This document shows, one piece after another, positions 1 through 10,571 of a stretch of 64,000 bases of DNA. Every line of letters starts with the position of its first letter. Position 1 is the stretch's first letter. The notes beneath the pieces are model-generated. The model searched no databases. It was given only the letters and a program-made list of their open reading frames with translations, and was not told the DNA's origin. The DNA is taken from positions 83,315,174 to 83,379,173 of the forward strand of contig CM045991.1 in the NCBI GenBank assembly GCA_025175895.1, in the 5' to 3' direction. A program made the position numbers and the translations under genes. Origin of the DNA: Wurfbainia villosa (lineage: Eukaryota > Streptophyta > Magnoliopsida > Zingiberales > Zingiberaceae).

Positions 1-29
1 GATCAAATGATGGAAAACAAATCTCTAGA

Positions 30-240
30 TCCGACGGTTGGGATTAAATTCCTAGAACCGACGGTGGAGATTAAATCTCTAGATCCGACGGTTGGGATTA
101 AATTCCTAAGAACCGACGGTAGAGATTAAATCTCTAGATCCGACGGTTGGGATTAAAACCCTAGAACCGACGGTTGAGATTAAATCTCTAGATCCGACGG
201 TTGAGATTAAAACCCTAGAACCGACGGTGGAGATTAAACC
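30..240 (+). repeat. 27-bp minisatellite, 8 copies
   Basis: The core CCGACGG begins at 31, 58, 85, 113, 140, 167, 194 and 221, a period of 27 with one 28. Units alternate between a GATCCGACGG form and a GAACCGACGG form, separated by TTGGGATTAAA or TGGAGATTAAA linkers. The array stops about 30 bp before the TATA box. The same array, in reverse, is in N (16496-16800) and C. Confidence 0.9.
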
Positions 241-259
241 AAGGCCTAAACCCTAACTC

Positions 260-266
260 TATAAAA
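260..266 (+). promoter_or_regulatory. TATA box of left-edge LTR
   Basis: TATAAAA lies just downstream of the 27-bp repeat array, as in the other N/C-group LTRs. It probably marks the U3/R boundary region. Confidence 0.6.
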
Positions 267-339
267 GGGTGGCTATGGGTTGGGCGGCAATAAGTTTTAA
301 TGGTTGATGATGGATGCTAAGGAAATTAGGGTTTTGCCT

Positions 340-820
340 AGCATTGCTTGGGCGGCAAGCAACTTAAGGAGGAAACCCTAATTAGGGTTTTGGCTCCTTA
401 GGGGGCGGCCATGGATGGGAATGGAGGTGGGCGGCCACTTGTGGAGGAGTTTGTCTTCTTCCTTGGAGGTGGCTAGCTCCTAGATCTCTTCTCTCCACCA
501 TGCTTGGGTGGCAAGAAACCCTAAGGAGGATACCCTAATTGGATTAGGGTTTGGCTCTTTTGGGTTGGGCGGCCAAGGCATGGAAGGAAGGTGGGCGGCA
601 ACTTTTAGGAAGAGTTCTTCTTCTTCCTAGGAAAGGTGGCCGGTTAGATCTCTTCCTTCCTTCTTGGTTGGGCGGCAAGAAGACCTAAGGAGGAAACCCT
701 AATTAGGGTTTGGCTCCTATGGTTGAGCGGCTAGGGTATGCAAGGAAGGTGGGCGGCAACTATAGGAGAGGAGCTCTTCCTCTTCCTAGGTTGTGGCCGG
801 CTCCTTCCTCTATTCCCTCC
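340..820 (+). repeat. About 160-bp repeat, three degenerate copies
   Basis: Three copies run GGGCGGCAAG, then AGGAGGAAACCCTAATTAGG or a variant, then GGGCGGC, then a TTCTTCTTCC tract and GATCTCTTC. The AGGAGGA core is near 367, 522 and 687. Copies contain telo-box-like AAACCCTAA, often facing its own complement. I do not see this expansion in the N or C LTRs. Confidence 0.6.
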
Positions 821-1480
821 ACCGTAGCCGGCGCCCAACATATTCCCTTTCTCCTCTTCACTCCATCTTGGCCGGGCGCACCAAAACTAGGGTTTGTCCC
901 TAGTTGGTTCCTTAGTTGTTTCCATTTTGTTCTCTCTATTCTTGGGGCCGGCGGCATAAATCCTTTGTGGATTGGTGGTTGGCTCAAGCAAGAAGGGAAA
1001 GAGAGTTCTTCTTTCTTGGATTGAAGAAGATCTAGGAAGCTTCAACTTGTGGAGGATCTTCGCCCACACGAAGTCTACAAGGAGGTTAGGACATACGATA
1101 GAAGATCAAGAGGTATAAAAGTTTCACAACTTTTATTATTGTTCTTTTCATGTTCTTATTTGATATGCTAGCTTATGTTCTTTATGTTAGTATATGTTGA
1201 TTATACTAGTTTGCATTTGCATGTATTTGTATAATCATGGACCCCGAATAAGAAACACAAAAACCGGCGATCCGTCCGTCGTCTCTTCCGTGGCTAATCG
1301 ACTAGAAGAGTTTGGTTGCTTGAACAACTAGTTTGTTCAAGCGATCGCTCGAGTCGTTGGCACGACGACGAATTGGTTGTGCTTAGGAAACTCATCCCAT
1401 CCAGATTAGTTTTCATTAGTGAAAATTTTAATCCGGGGACATGGGAGCCTATGAGCATTCCGAGGATTAGCACATTGCCA

Positions 1481-1946
1481 ACACCATCCAACCATAATTA
1501 TAGGTATTTGAAAATCATTTATACCTATTCTGTTGTTGAGGTTGGAAGTACTCATGCTGCTCTGAAATTAGTTGGGGCTGATAATATTGCGTTGAAGGAT
1601 CTCCCCAATCATAACTATAAGAATTAAGAGTTGGATCACATATGTTCTGATATTCTCGTGGGTAACTCTAAGGCTCAATAAGAAAAACACTCTGTTGCTC
1701 ACTTTGGTCTGAATAATAAGCCTGATTGAAGTCTTCAAATTGCTGATAATAAGGATCCATGTTTAAAGAAATTTCCTGTTCTTTCCTGAAAAACTAACAA
1801 ACACAATCAAAAGATACAGGAAATAGACATGCCCAAGTACATGGATATGCAAGAAATAAAAGAATGCAACCCTAAACAAAAGTTTTTGAATTTTGTTTTT
1901 TTATAAAAATTGACAACCAATCCTAAGTCTACCAAACATCATTACA
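1481..1946. other. Unassigned stretch, probably leader of the gypsy element
   Basis: This lies between the end of the N/C-group LTR and the primer site of the minus-strand gypsy element, so by position it should be that element's leader. A plus-strand reading frame over 1500-1627 is open but resembles nothing I recognise and has no proper start of its own. Nothing else stands out apart from A/T-rich stretches. Confidence 0.4.
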
Positions 1947-1965
1947 CTCCCTGACAACGGCGCCA
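1947..1965 (-). promoter_or_regulatory. Primer binding site, tRNA-Asp type
   Basis: On the minus strand this reads TGGCGCCGTTGTCAGGGAG. It resembles the TGGCGCCGTTGCCGGGG primer site that I recall for plant Athila/Tat gypsy elements, with two differences. It sits a few bases downstream, on the minus strand, of the LTR end at 1971. Confidence 0.75.
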
Positions 1966-1970
1966 AAATT

Positions 1971-3532
1971 TGATGTGCACGGTATTTGTGTCACGGTACC
2001 ATTTCAAATTAATTACCGAACCCCCTAACTACACTAATATAGCATAGTGGATGACCCGGATCGTTTCCCAACAAGTGTAATCGACATAATAGTAAACTTA
2101 GGATTTTTAGTTATTGCTTTGAGTTTTCTATTGAAGATGAGGGTTTGGAATTCAAAAGACTAATCCTACTGAATGAAAGACAATGCAAACATTCAAACAA
2201 AAATATTCAAAAACATAAAGGAAATACAGGAATTTAAACAATAATTGAAATGCAGAATAGTATAAATGTAAAGCAAAGCATGAAATTAAATCTAACCTAA
2301 CTAACTACAATCTACTTACTAAAGAAACATTTCACCGAACACTAAGTAGGCGTGAAAGAAATCAAACCAAGTATGTGCAATCTAAACATGGAGGATTGAA
2401 TCTACTACAAACATTCAACAAGCTAAATCAAAAGACAATAGAACACATCAACTGAAGGATTGCTAGAAATTGCTGTGAAACACTGTGAACTGCTGCCCGA
2501 AGAAGATGAAGGCTAGAAATTGCTAATCGGAGTTGTTGATGGGCTGGAAAGAATTTGGCCGAAGGTGGTGACGGTGGATGGAGTGGTTGACCAAACTGAT
2601 CGGAGGGGGATCCCCACTCCGACTGGTCGGCTGCGGTAGAATGGGCGGAGCAGAAGCTAGGATCCTAGCTCTCGTCCGTGGATGAAGAAGAAGTGGATGG
2701 CCGGCGGAGGAGGTGAATTCGCGGCTGTGGAAGATCTGTTCGGCGGCGCAGTTCAGTGGAAACAGTGAAGATGGTTGGGCACCGGTCACCAGAGAAGGAG
2801 GGGATCCTCTTCCTCTCCGGCGATCGGCGGGGAAGGGGAGAGCGCGACCGAAGGAGGGCGGAGGTGCATCGGGCGATCGAGTGGAAGAAATGGGAAATGT
2901 CAGCTGCCCGATAATGGGAAAATGCTAGATTTTTAAAGGCCAATTACCTCAACTGTCCGATTAAAGATGCCTCAATCCCAGCCATCCATTGAGCTAGGTT
3001 TAATTGCTGTAATTAATCCATTAAAAAGGTTGTGCATCCAACGGCTGAGAATTCTCTGACTTTGAATGGATGGATCTGATCAATCTAAAAGGCCGATCGC
3101 GATCAACTTGATCTAGATGAACGGTCAAGATGTCCATATCTAAATGTATAGACTAGATCGCTCCAAATGTAGATGGAGGGCTCAGATCAATCAGATCTCA
3201 TCGGACGATCAGAATTAAATAGATCTGAACCCTTGATTAAATTGCCTCTGATCTTGATGAAGGGCTCAGATTCTTCCAGCTTAAAATGCCCATTATGACC
3301 CTTCGATGAAGCCATATTTGATCCAACTCGAGTCTAATCCATTGGCCCATCTCGATCTCCTATGATTAAGATGTAAAATTTGCATATAAGTCTAAAAATT
3401 AGGAGAATTTACAATAAGGTCCAAAAATATATCCAACTCATAAAACATGTAAATAATCGATAAATAAACACACGAGAGGATTAAAATAGTGATATTAAGG
3501 ACCAAAATAACCTGACAAAATGGTAGTTATCA
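1971..3532 (-). mobile_element. 5' LTR of Athila/Tat-type gypsy element
   Basis: Read on the minus strand, the LTR starts TGATAACTACCATTTTGTCA at 3532 and ends GTGCACATCA at 1971, followed by the tRNA-Asp-type primer site. The length is about 1.56 kb. The rest of the element would lie left of the window. The flank at 3533-3537 is CTCAC, the expected TSD, whose partner is outside. Short ORFs inside (such as 2523-2943) have no domain and are LTR noise. It interrupts the X LTR. No gypsy protein is visible, so the superfamily rests on the primer site and LTR start. Confidence 0.7.
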
Positions 3533-4634
3533 CTCACATCATGGATCACTCCCTCAACCAATCAACTATCTTCTCCTTTAGCTCAAATAAGGTGGAGAGA
3601 AACCTTCTTACACAACCTCTCCTTCTTATAATATGTTAGAGATGAAAATAGAAGAGGAGAAGAGAAGAATCACTAGAAATCATGAGGAGGCTTAAGACAA
3701 GTTTAGGAGTTAAAGCATTAGCTTCCCCAAGGCTCCCAACCCCTTTTTTTTTATAGAGAAGAGGGGTTTCTTCCCATTGGGCATGCAACAGTCGACTACT
3801 GCATGCCATCAGTCGACTGCTGCCGTTCCAACGACTCCTGACCACGCCTGATTCATGGTTGTCATAGCCCAATGGCACACTGATCAATCAATTTCTCTTT
3901 CCAGTAGTCGACTGATCGAGCCATCAATCGACTGCTCCAAGCAATCAATCAACTATAAACGGTTATGTGCTCGTGTCCATTTATAACAGTCGATTGTCAA
4001 ACCCTGACAGTCGACTGTTGGGCCACAAAACCCTTGTTGACACTAGTCAACCAGTAGTTGACTTGGACCAGTTGAATGATACCTATATCAGTCGACTGTT
4101 GTCAGATAAAATCTCAAACAACAAGTTGTTTAAGCATCCGATCGTCGGGTAAAACCTCAAACACCATGTTTGAGCATCCGACACTTGATCTTAGCCATTT
4201 GGCTAAGTTCACCTAACTTGAGCTACCCCATCCTGGGTTATAATCGCTCAACTCTCATCTCCCATGGAGTCCCTCACCGAAGCTCTCTTCCTCCGACCTA
4301 TGTCCCTCGGATGCACTAAGCTTGTGGCTTCTCTCGTGTCATCCTTCGCGTCTTGCCCTGAAGTCTGCTTCCTTTGGCTTCACTGCATTTGCTCCATGTC
4401 CGACGGTCCCTCGGATGAACCAAGCTCACGACTTCTCCCCGTTCCATCCTTCACCGACTCAAGGATCCGAGTCATGCGACGATGATCTTGCCAATGCTTC
4501 ATCAAGTAAATCATGTGTGATTCACCAAGTCCTGCACAACTTGAACACACACATCAAAACACATAACATCCTAACTTAAACCCTTTGTCACACACATCAA
4601 AACCATGATCATACTTGGGTTGATTGCCCTAACA
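3533..4634 (-). mobile_element. Truncated LTR of Sirevirus-like element X
   Basis: On the minus strand this begins TGTTAGGGCAATCAACCC at 4634, inside the RNase H region of Y. It runs through CAGTCGACTG palindromes (3785-4105) and a TATAAAA-like run near 3750, then GA-rich sequence like the R/U5 of the A LTR. It is cut at 3533 by the gypsy LTR, so its 3' end is missing. The TSD with Y should be CTTGC (4635-4639), whose partner is off the window. ORFs such as 4264-4579 carry no recognisable domain. Confidence 0.65.
3785..4105. repeat. CAGTCGACTG palindrome cluster in X LTR
   Basis: Perfect CAGTCGACTG copies lie near 3809, 4007 and 4089, with one-base variants near 3789 and 3905 and more degenerate copies between. 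They lie upstream of the TATA-like run in minus orientation, the same arrangement as in the A and B LTRs. Confidence 0.8.
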
Positions 4635-4729
4635 CTTGCCACATGGTCTCTAATGAAGTGATACTTCACTTCAATGTGCTTTGTCCTAGAGTGATGTACC
4701 AAATGTTTGGTCAAATTGATGGTATTCAC
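4635..4729 (-). pseudogene. Y element RNase H fragment
   Basis: The minus strand encodes part of the copia RNase H C-terminal stretch matching the TKHIEVKHN region of element A (36415-36480). It carries the conserved motif for a basic segment ending in a His-rich turn. It is cut on the left by the X LTR and on the right by the TRIM. It continues at 5377 once the TRIM is discounted. Confidence 0.7.
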
Positions 4730-5376
4730 TGTCAGTGCCTATAAGATTCACATATTTCCACAATGGTATGATATCATCTACTTTGAGCCTAAGCCCTCAT
4801 GATTTTATTTTTGGGCTTTACTCGAAAGATCTCATGCCAATGGAGATATCTTTTCATCTTATAAGCACATGATCTTTTTCATGTCTTACCAATGTGGGAC
4901 TTTGATTGTATTCTCAATACTCCCACAACACCCCCCTCAAATGAAGGACCACATTGACCCCCCTCAAGCCTATCCATCCTCGAAAGACATTCTCTACTTG
5001 ATGTCCGATCTTCAATCCACCAGGACTTCCTACCAATTGTATGGTCCTCCTGATCCAGCTGGATTTCCTGCCAGTTGTTCGGTCCTCCCGACCCAACTAG
5101 ACTTCTTGTCTGGTGTCTGGTTCTCTTGATCCGAACATGAGAGCTCCACTTCCTTCATTCGACGTTCATGGCTTGACATGGACCATGGCTCTGATATCAA
5201 TTGTTAGTGCCTATAAGATTCACATATCTCCATAATGATATGATATTGTCCACTTTGGGCCTAAGCCTTCATGGTTTTATTTTTGGACTTTACCCAAAAG
5301 GCCTCTTGCCAATGGAGATATCTTTTCATCTTATAAGCCAATGTAAGACTTTGATTGTATTCTCAATACTCCAACA
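4730..5376 (-). mobile_element. TRIM element, complete, TSD TTCAC
   Basis: This is a 647-bp miniature LTR retrotransposon. The LTRs are 4730-4930 and 5202-5376; both start TGT(C/T)AGTGCCTATAAG on the plus strand and end in CAACA. The internal part is 271 bp with no coding sequence. On the minus strand it has a Met-tRNA primer site at 5186-5200 (TTGATATCAGAGCCA) and a GAGGGGGG polypurine tract at 4931-4940. TSD TTCAC is at 4725-4729 and 5377-5381. It splits the RNase H region of Y. Being non-coding, it would need proteins from another element to move. Confidence 0.9.
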
Positions 5377-6625
5377 TTCACATTATCACAATAAACTTTG
5401 ATTTTGAAGTAGTGTAGTTCATAATCCTCTAGAGTATGTCTCATCCAAAGTAATTGAGCCACACAACTACCCATGACCACATATTCGTCCTTGGTTGTGA
5501 GCAGAGCAACACAAGTTGCTTTTTACTACTCCAACTTACTAGGGAGAATCTAAGAAATTGACATCCACCATTAGTGCTTTCTGATTAAATTTTCAACCTG
5601 CATAATCAGAATCGAAGTACCCAATTGAATTAAAATTATGAGACCTAGAGTATCAAAGACTTACATTAAGAGTACTCTTGATATATCTCTAGATTTGCTT
5701 GATCGTTACTAAATGAGACTCTTTGGCACAAGATTAATATCTTGCACACATGCCTACCGCAAAAAGTATTTCCATCTACTAGCAGTTAGGTATAATAGAC
5801 TACCAATCATACTCCTATAATATTTTGAGTCTATTAGTTTTCCTACTAAATCACTATCTATTTTAGTATTGGTCCTCATAGGTGTATACTATTTTAACAT
5901 TTTTCAAACTAAATTTTTAATCATTTCTTTAGAATATTTGGTTTGATAGAAATGGATTCTTTCATTAGTTTGTTTGACTAGCAATCCTAAGAAGAAAATC
6001 AATTCTCCTACTAGACTCATCTCAGATTCATTTTCCATGTTTTTGATGAAGTTTTGGAGAAGTTCATCATTTGCTGACCCAAAAATAATGTCATCAATAT
6101 AAACTTGAGCAACAAAGATGTCTTTTTTTTTTTTAACTTTAGAAATAAGGTTTGATCAACTTGGCCTCTTCTAAAGTTCTTTGAAATAAAAAATGATGAG
6201 AGTATTTCATACCAAGTCCAGGGAGCTTTTTTTAACCCATATAAAACCTTTTGATGCTTATAAACATGGTTTGGATAATCTACATTCTCAAATCTGATTG
6301 GTTGTTCCACATAAATTTCTTCCTTAATGAACTCATTTAGGAATGTTGATTTCATATCCATTTGATAGAGTTTGAAATCTATGTGAGTGACATAACCTAA
6401 CAAGATTCAAATAGACTCTAATCGAGCTACCGGAGCATAAGTTTGATCATAATCAAGTCATTCAACTTGATTGAACCCTCGAGCCACTAACCTCGCATTT
6501 TTTCTTGTGATTCTACCTTGATCATCTAATTTGTTTCTAAAAACCCATCTTGTTGTAATAATTGTGCCATCATTGGGACTAGAAACTAATTCCCATACTT
6601 GACTTCTCTCAAATTGGGCTAACTC
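5377..6625 (-). pseudogene. Y element RT/RNase H, degenerate
   Basis: Minus-strand remains of Sirevirus-like pol. The best frame, 6403 to 6017, shows the RT segment QMDMKSTFLNEFIKEEIYVE and YGLKKAPWTWYE. These are the conserved copia RT region with the first catalytic Asp and the YGLKQ block. Near a 14-T run at 6121-6134 the frame slips, and the catalytic motif (normally YVDDI) appears only in a shifted frame near 6100. Farther left (5382-5990) the thumb and RNase H can be traced, with many breaks. It is closely similar to element A at 35378-36500. It is interrupted by the TRIM on the left and B on the right. Confidence 0.75.
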
Positions 6626-7729
6626 TGTTGGATCGTAAAAGCGTCGCTAGAGCGGGGGATGAATAGCGAGCGTAAAACTTTTCGTCTTTTCGTTCATTCG
6701 ATTAAAAATATGAGTAATGCAGTGGAAAAATAAATAAGACAAATTTATTTTTACTTGGTTCATAACACAACAGTTGCTACTCCAAGGCCCTGCGATCCTT
6801 GACCGCGTACGAAAGGGCAATCCACTAAAGAGTCTCCTCCTCGTTGGAGGTAGGAGACAACGATCACAAAAACTAAAGCTTGAAGATGAGGCAACAAACC
6901 TACCTAACCTCGTTATGATTAAAATCATGAATATAGTAAATAAAACAACCTAGCTGCTGCCGATGAAGAAGTTGTAAGCTTGGCATTGCGTCGGTGTTAT
7001 GACGGCGTTACGACGTTAGAGCTTTGGTATTGCGGGAGCACTTTGAGAGCAAGACGGATGATCTAGAGTTCAAGTCCTCCCCTCCTTTTATAGACTTGTG
7101 CCTTGGAATAAGTCTAGGTCCAGATCCTCAACTTGTGATTCTTATCACGAGGTGACACCTTATCTTATCGCGAAGTGGTGGCGTCAAATATTATCCTTTT
7201 TGACCTTGCGTATTTGGCTGATTTGTCGCCATCAGTCGACTGATACACTTCATCAGTCGATTGACATCAGTCGATTGCCAATATCCAGCAGTTGACTGCC
7301 AGCCTGATCACTTCCCTGTAATAAGAGGTTAGCATGAAATATGGTAAATATGATAGTTCCTTACCGTCCGATCTTGACCTAGACCTTCCACTGGAAGTCT
7401 TAGTCGAATCGTCGCCTACGGTCATCCCCGTACAGAGGACACAATCTTACCATCTCTCTTCATACTCGTGCTTACCTCTGGTCCTTTATGACCTGTCGCT
7501 TTGCTTACAGTCTTCACCTGAGTTCTTCGACTCCCACGAAGTTCTCCTGGTATAGCCCGATCACCACGGTTTCCCGACTCGAGATTCTCCGAGCGTCGCT
7601 GACTTTCGACTTAACTTAACCATTTTCTGCACACTTAATTCAACTCATGAGATAATAATATGACCTTAACTTTGAATCTTTGCCATAATCAAAGCCTAGG
7701 TTCGATTATCTGGTGCCCTTGCACCAACA
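6626..7729 (-). repeat. 3' LTR of element B
   Basis: On the plus strand it begins TGTTGGATCGTAAAAGCG and ends CTTGCACCAACA. On the minus strand it holds CAGTCGACTG copies near 7230-7290, then TATAAAA (7086-7092), and near its end the conserved Sirevirus-like U5 box, here mutated. It is followed at 7730 by the AAAAAGGGGGAGAT tract. The short frames at 7098-7555 are not genes. Confidence 0.9.
7086..7092 (-). promoter_or_regulatory. TATA box in B 3' LTR
   Basis: Minus-strand TATAAAA, about 140 bp downstream of the palindrome cluster. The equivalent in the other B LTR is near 11036-11042. Confidence 0.6.
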
Positions 7730-8765
7730 ATCTCCCCCTTTTTGATCTATGGCAAACCGACACAAAGTTAAGGGAAAATTAAGGCATAAAACAAGTAGAG
7801 TAAATGATAAATGCCTTTCAAACTCCCCCTTAATCCTAGGTGAGTTTTGAGAAAGATTCTTTAATTTTTAAAATTAAATTTTGTATTATTTCCCATTAAC
7901 TTTCACTCTTCTCTCCCTTTTACCATAAATAAAAAAATCGGGGTGTTTATACAAAATAAGGGTTTAAAAACAACATCTTATAAGCATGCATCTAAATAAA
8001 TCAACTATGATTCCAACCATGCATCCCTACTTAGTTAAATAGATTGGTTCGAGGTATGCCCCTCTGCACCAACTTTAAAGGTTTGTGATATAACTCTTAG
8101 GGTTATTTTGCTCTCCCCCTTAGTCAAATATATGAAGTATAAGAGATTTAGGGGGCGCTAAACTTTTGTCTAGAGAGTTGTATACTTAGAATTGGCCAAT
8201 CAAAATTATAATTATTCATTAAGTGCAAGGAAATAAGTAGCATTTTGAAAAAGTTATGTTAAGTGTATTTCAATTATCTTTAACATCTCATCCATTCTAT
8301 ATGTCTCAAAAATGCATTCGCATTATATGTTTTGTGAGATGATTTTAACTTGATTAAAGTTAGTCAACCTTGGGTTAGATTTAGATTTAACCCTTAGTTC
8401 GTCAAGTAAACTTTTCAAGAAATTGGCTTCTAGGTCGTGGCGAGGCACAGGGGCCTTCTTTGATCGGAACAACGATCACTTCCTTAGACAAAGCCAAATT
8501 TAAGAAATTGATTACTTGAGTTACTTAAGATTACTTTCTAGTCTAACTAGTTTAGGATACAGCAAGGTAGCTTCAGCTAGTTCAACTCAACCAAGTGCAC
8601 CAAGCTATATACACCTTATCTAGCTCGAATACACGAGACGTTGTTTCCCTAACGTACTATCATCTCGTCGCATCATGATATTATGTTCTCAAAGTTGACT
8701 AACTATTTGTCCTATCTAGCCATTCTAAAAAGTAAAACAAAATAACTAATCATGCAATGATTTTG
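7730..8765 (-). other. B non-coding 3' region with repeated polypurine tracts
   Basis: No protein is encoded here. On the minus strand there is an AAAAAGGGGGAGAT tract touching the LTR (7730-7743) and further AGGGGGAG-type tracts near 7824, 8111 and 8798. Repeated polypurine tracts before the 3' LTR are a known Sirevirus trait. The remainder is AT-rich. Confidence 0.75.
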
Positions 8766-10394
8766 CTAAGGAAGCGGGTATACTATTTTTGTGTTAGCTC
8801 CCCCTAGACCATTGAACCAATATAGTCTATCCATAAAGTGGACTTGATCCTGGGGAATCCAATACTTATTGGTCTTTATATGTGAGTTCAATAAAACCTT
8901 TGGGACCCATGCTTGGACTCGTTGATGACTATGATTTACGATAGACATATAAGATCTATTCGTAGTCCTTGAACTAAATCTGAGTCCGGCTTTATTGAAC
9001 ACGACTCTTTGGGTTCCAAGAAGTCGGTTAAGATTCTTAGATTCCAACATGAATCTTTCCAACCTAGCCTCGAGCTCTTGAACTCATCCTTTCAAGAGAG
9101 AATTCTCCTCCTCAAACGTTTCAACTTGAGTTGAGTTTCCCTCTTGAACTTGACTAGTTGAAGAAGTTAAATTAGCCTCTTGCTTGAGGATTTCAACCTC
9201 CTCGAGCAACGTCTCGACTCTAGGCTCAAACTTAGTTAATTTCCTACTTAACAACTTAATTGCATGATATAAATTTGCAATTAGTGAACGACTTACCTTA
9301 ATTTTTTCTTTTGACCCAGCTTTGAGTCTCTTCTCGAAGTCGTCCTCGGAGTCAGAGTCGAAGTTGGATTCGTATTCGGCTTCAGACTTGGACTCGGACT
9401 CTACCGGTTTCGCCATGAATGCCAAGTCATTATTTTGATCTTCCTCCTCCCACGTTGCTTGAAAAGATTGCTTGGGTTGCTTGTGTTGCTTGTGTTTTGG
9501 CTTCATTTTTGGGTAATCTGACTTGTAATGACCCTTCTTGTTGCACCCGTAACATGTGTAGGTTTGTGGGGGTTTCTTGTTCTTCAACTGCTCCCTTTCT
9601 TTTTGGATTATCTTCCACACAATGTTTACTATCTCGGCCTCTTCTTCCGATTCAGACTTGAATTCGACCTCGGGTTTGGATCCTTCTTCTTGCTCGAGAG
9701 CTGGCTTGCTCTTCTCCTTTCTTCTCTGTCCTGCAAGCAAAGCAATACCTCTCTTGGCCCAGACCGCATTTGTTTTTTCGTGAAGTTCAAATTCAGAGAA
9801 AAACTCATCTAACCTAATTTTTTATATATCCTTAGAAATCTTATAGGCATCGACCATGGATGCTCACAAGGTGGTCCTAGGGAAGACATTGAGTGTGTAC
9901 CTTATTAGGTCTCGATTGTCGACGTCTTGCCGTATCGAGTGGAGACTGTTGACGATGTCTTGGATCCGTGCATGTAGTTGGGTGGCGGTCTCATGAACCT
10001 GCATTTTTAGATTATACAATTTATTTAACAATAAATCCCTTTTACATACCTTAGCATCATTGGTTCCTTCGTGAAGCTCAATGAGCTTGTTCCAAAGATC
10101 CTTCGCACTGATAAAGGGGCCGACGGGGTTGAGCTCCTCTTTGGATAGCCCGCATTGTAGGGTTTGTGTGGCTTTTGCATCGGCTTCGATTTGTCTTTTA
10201 GTTGTGTTAGTCCACTTATCGAAGTCCAGGAGCTCGCTTCGATCATTGGTGGGTAGAGCAAAGTCGGTTTGGATGATTATCCAAGTCTTGACTTGTGTTT
10301 TTAGAAAACACTCTATCCGACCTTTCCAGTAATGGAAATCATCTCCGTTAAAGAACAGATGTTGGGTGGTGCTATACCCCTCAATGTGGACCAT
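8766..10394 (-). pseudogene. Element B gag, broken by one stop and small lesions
   Basis: Gag polyprotein that would form the virus-like particle. The N-terminal frame (10394-9864, 176 residues) has the UBN2-type core, with GDDFHYWKGRIECFL near residue 17, LQCGLSKEELNPVGPF near 100 and a PRTTL end. A TGA replaces the Trp that element A has at this codon. The frame then runs through 9740-9084: a Glu/Ser-rich stretch, a zinc knuckle CYGCNKKGHYKSDYP whose last Cys is Tyr, an acidic Ser/Glu tract and a coiled coil near 9290-9100. The tail (9062-8766) holds AWVPK and KYWIPQDQ, like the WVPK tail after gag in A. No protease follows. The ATG at 10394 begins the conserved gag homology. Confidence 0.8.
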
Positions 10395-10552
10395 TAATTA
10401 TCTTACAAAATACACAACTAAAAGAAGAGTACCAAGACTTCGTCTTGGATTAGTAGTGCAGGAGAAGAAAGCCTAAAAAAAACACGAATCGAAAAATATG
10501 AAAAGAAAGACAAAAAAAAGTGCTAGATTGGTGATTTCACTAAATCTTAGCA

Positions 10553-10570
10553 CCCCCGCTCTGATACAAA
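10553..10570 (-). promoter_or_regulatory. Primer binding site of B
   Basis: The minus strand reads TTTGTATCAGAGCGGG, one change from the TGGTATCAGAGC Met-tRNA primer site, immediately after the 5' LTR. Confidence 0.75.
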
Positions 10571-10571
10571 T

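Larger units (their letters stand above)
1..1480 (+). mobile_element. Partial LTR of an N/C-group copia element
   Basis: This is the right-hand part of a long copia LTR on the plus strand. The stretch from about 1240 to 1465 matches the reverse complement of the N LTR (15630-15860), including the conserved block around the fixed GGGGACATGGGAGCC. The 27-bp repeats at 30-240 and the TATA box at 260 have the same order as in N and C. The TG start lies left of the window. The last 15-20 bases diverge from N, so the end at about 1480 is approximate. No Met-tRNA primer site follows, so it is a 3' LTR or a solo LTR rather than a 5' LTR. It appears to lie in the leader of the gypsy element whose LTR begins at 1971. 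Confidence 0.7.

Noticed and set aside
2523..2943. ORFs near 2.5-2.9 kb and 3.6-4.6 kb
   Set aside because: They lie inside LTRs, overlap on both strands, have no domain and no shared frame.
4730..5376. Cassandra-type TRIM with 5S rRNA sequence
   Set aside because: I see no 5S internal promoter boxes in the LTRs.
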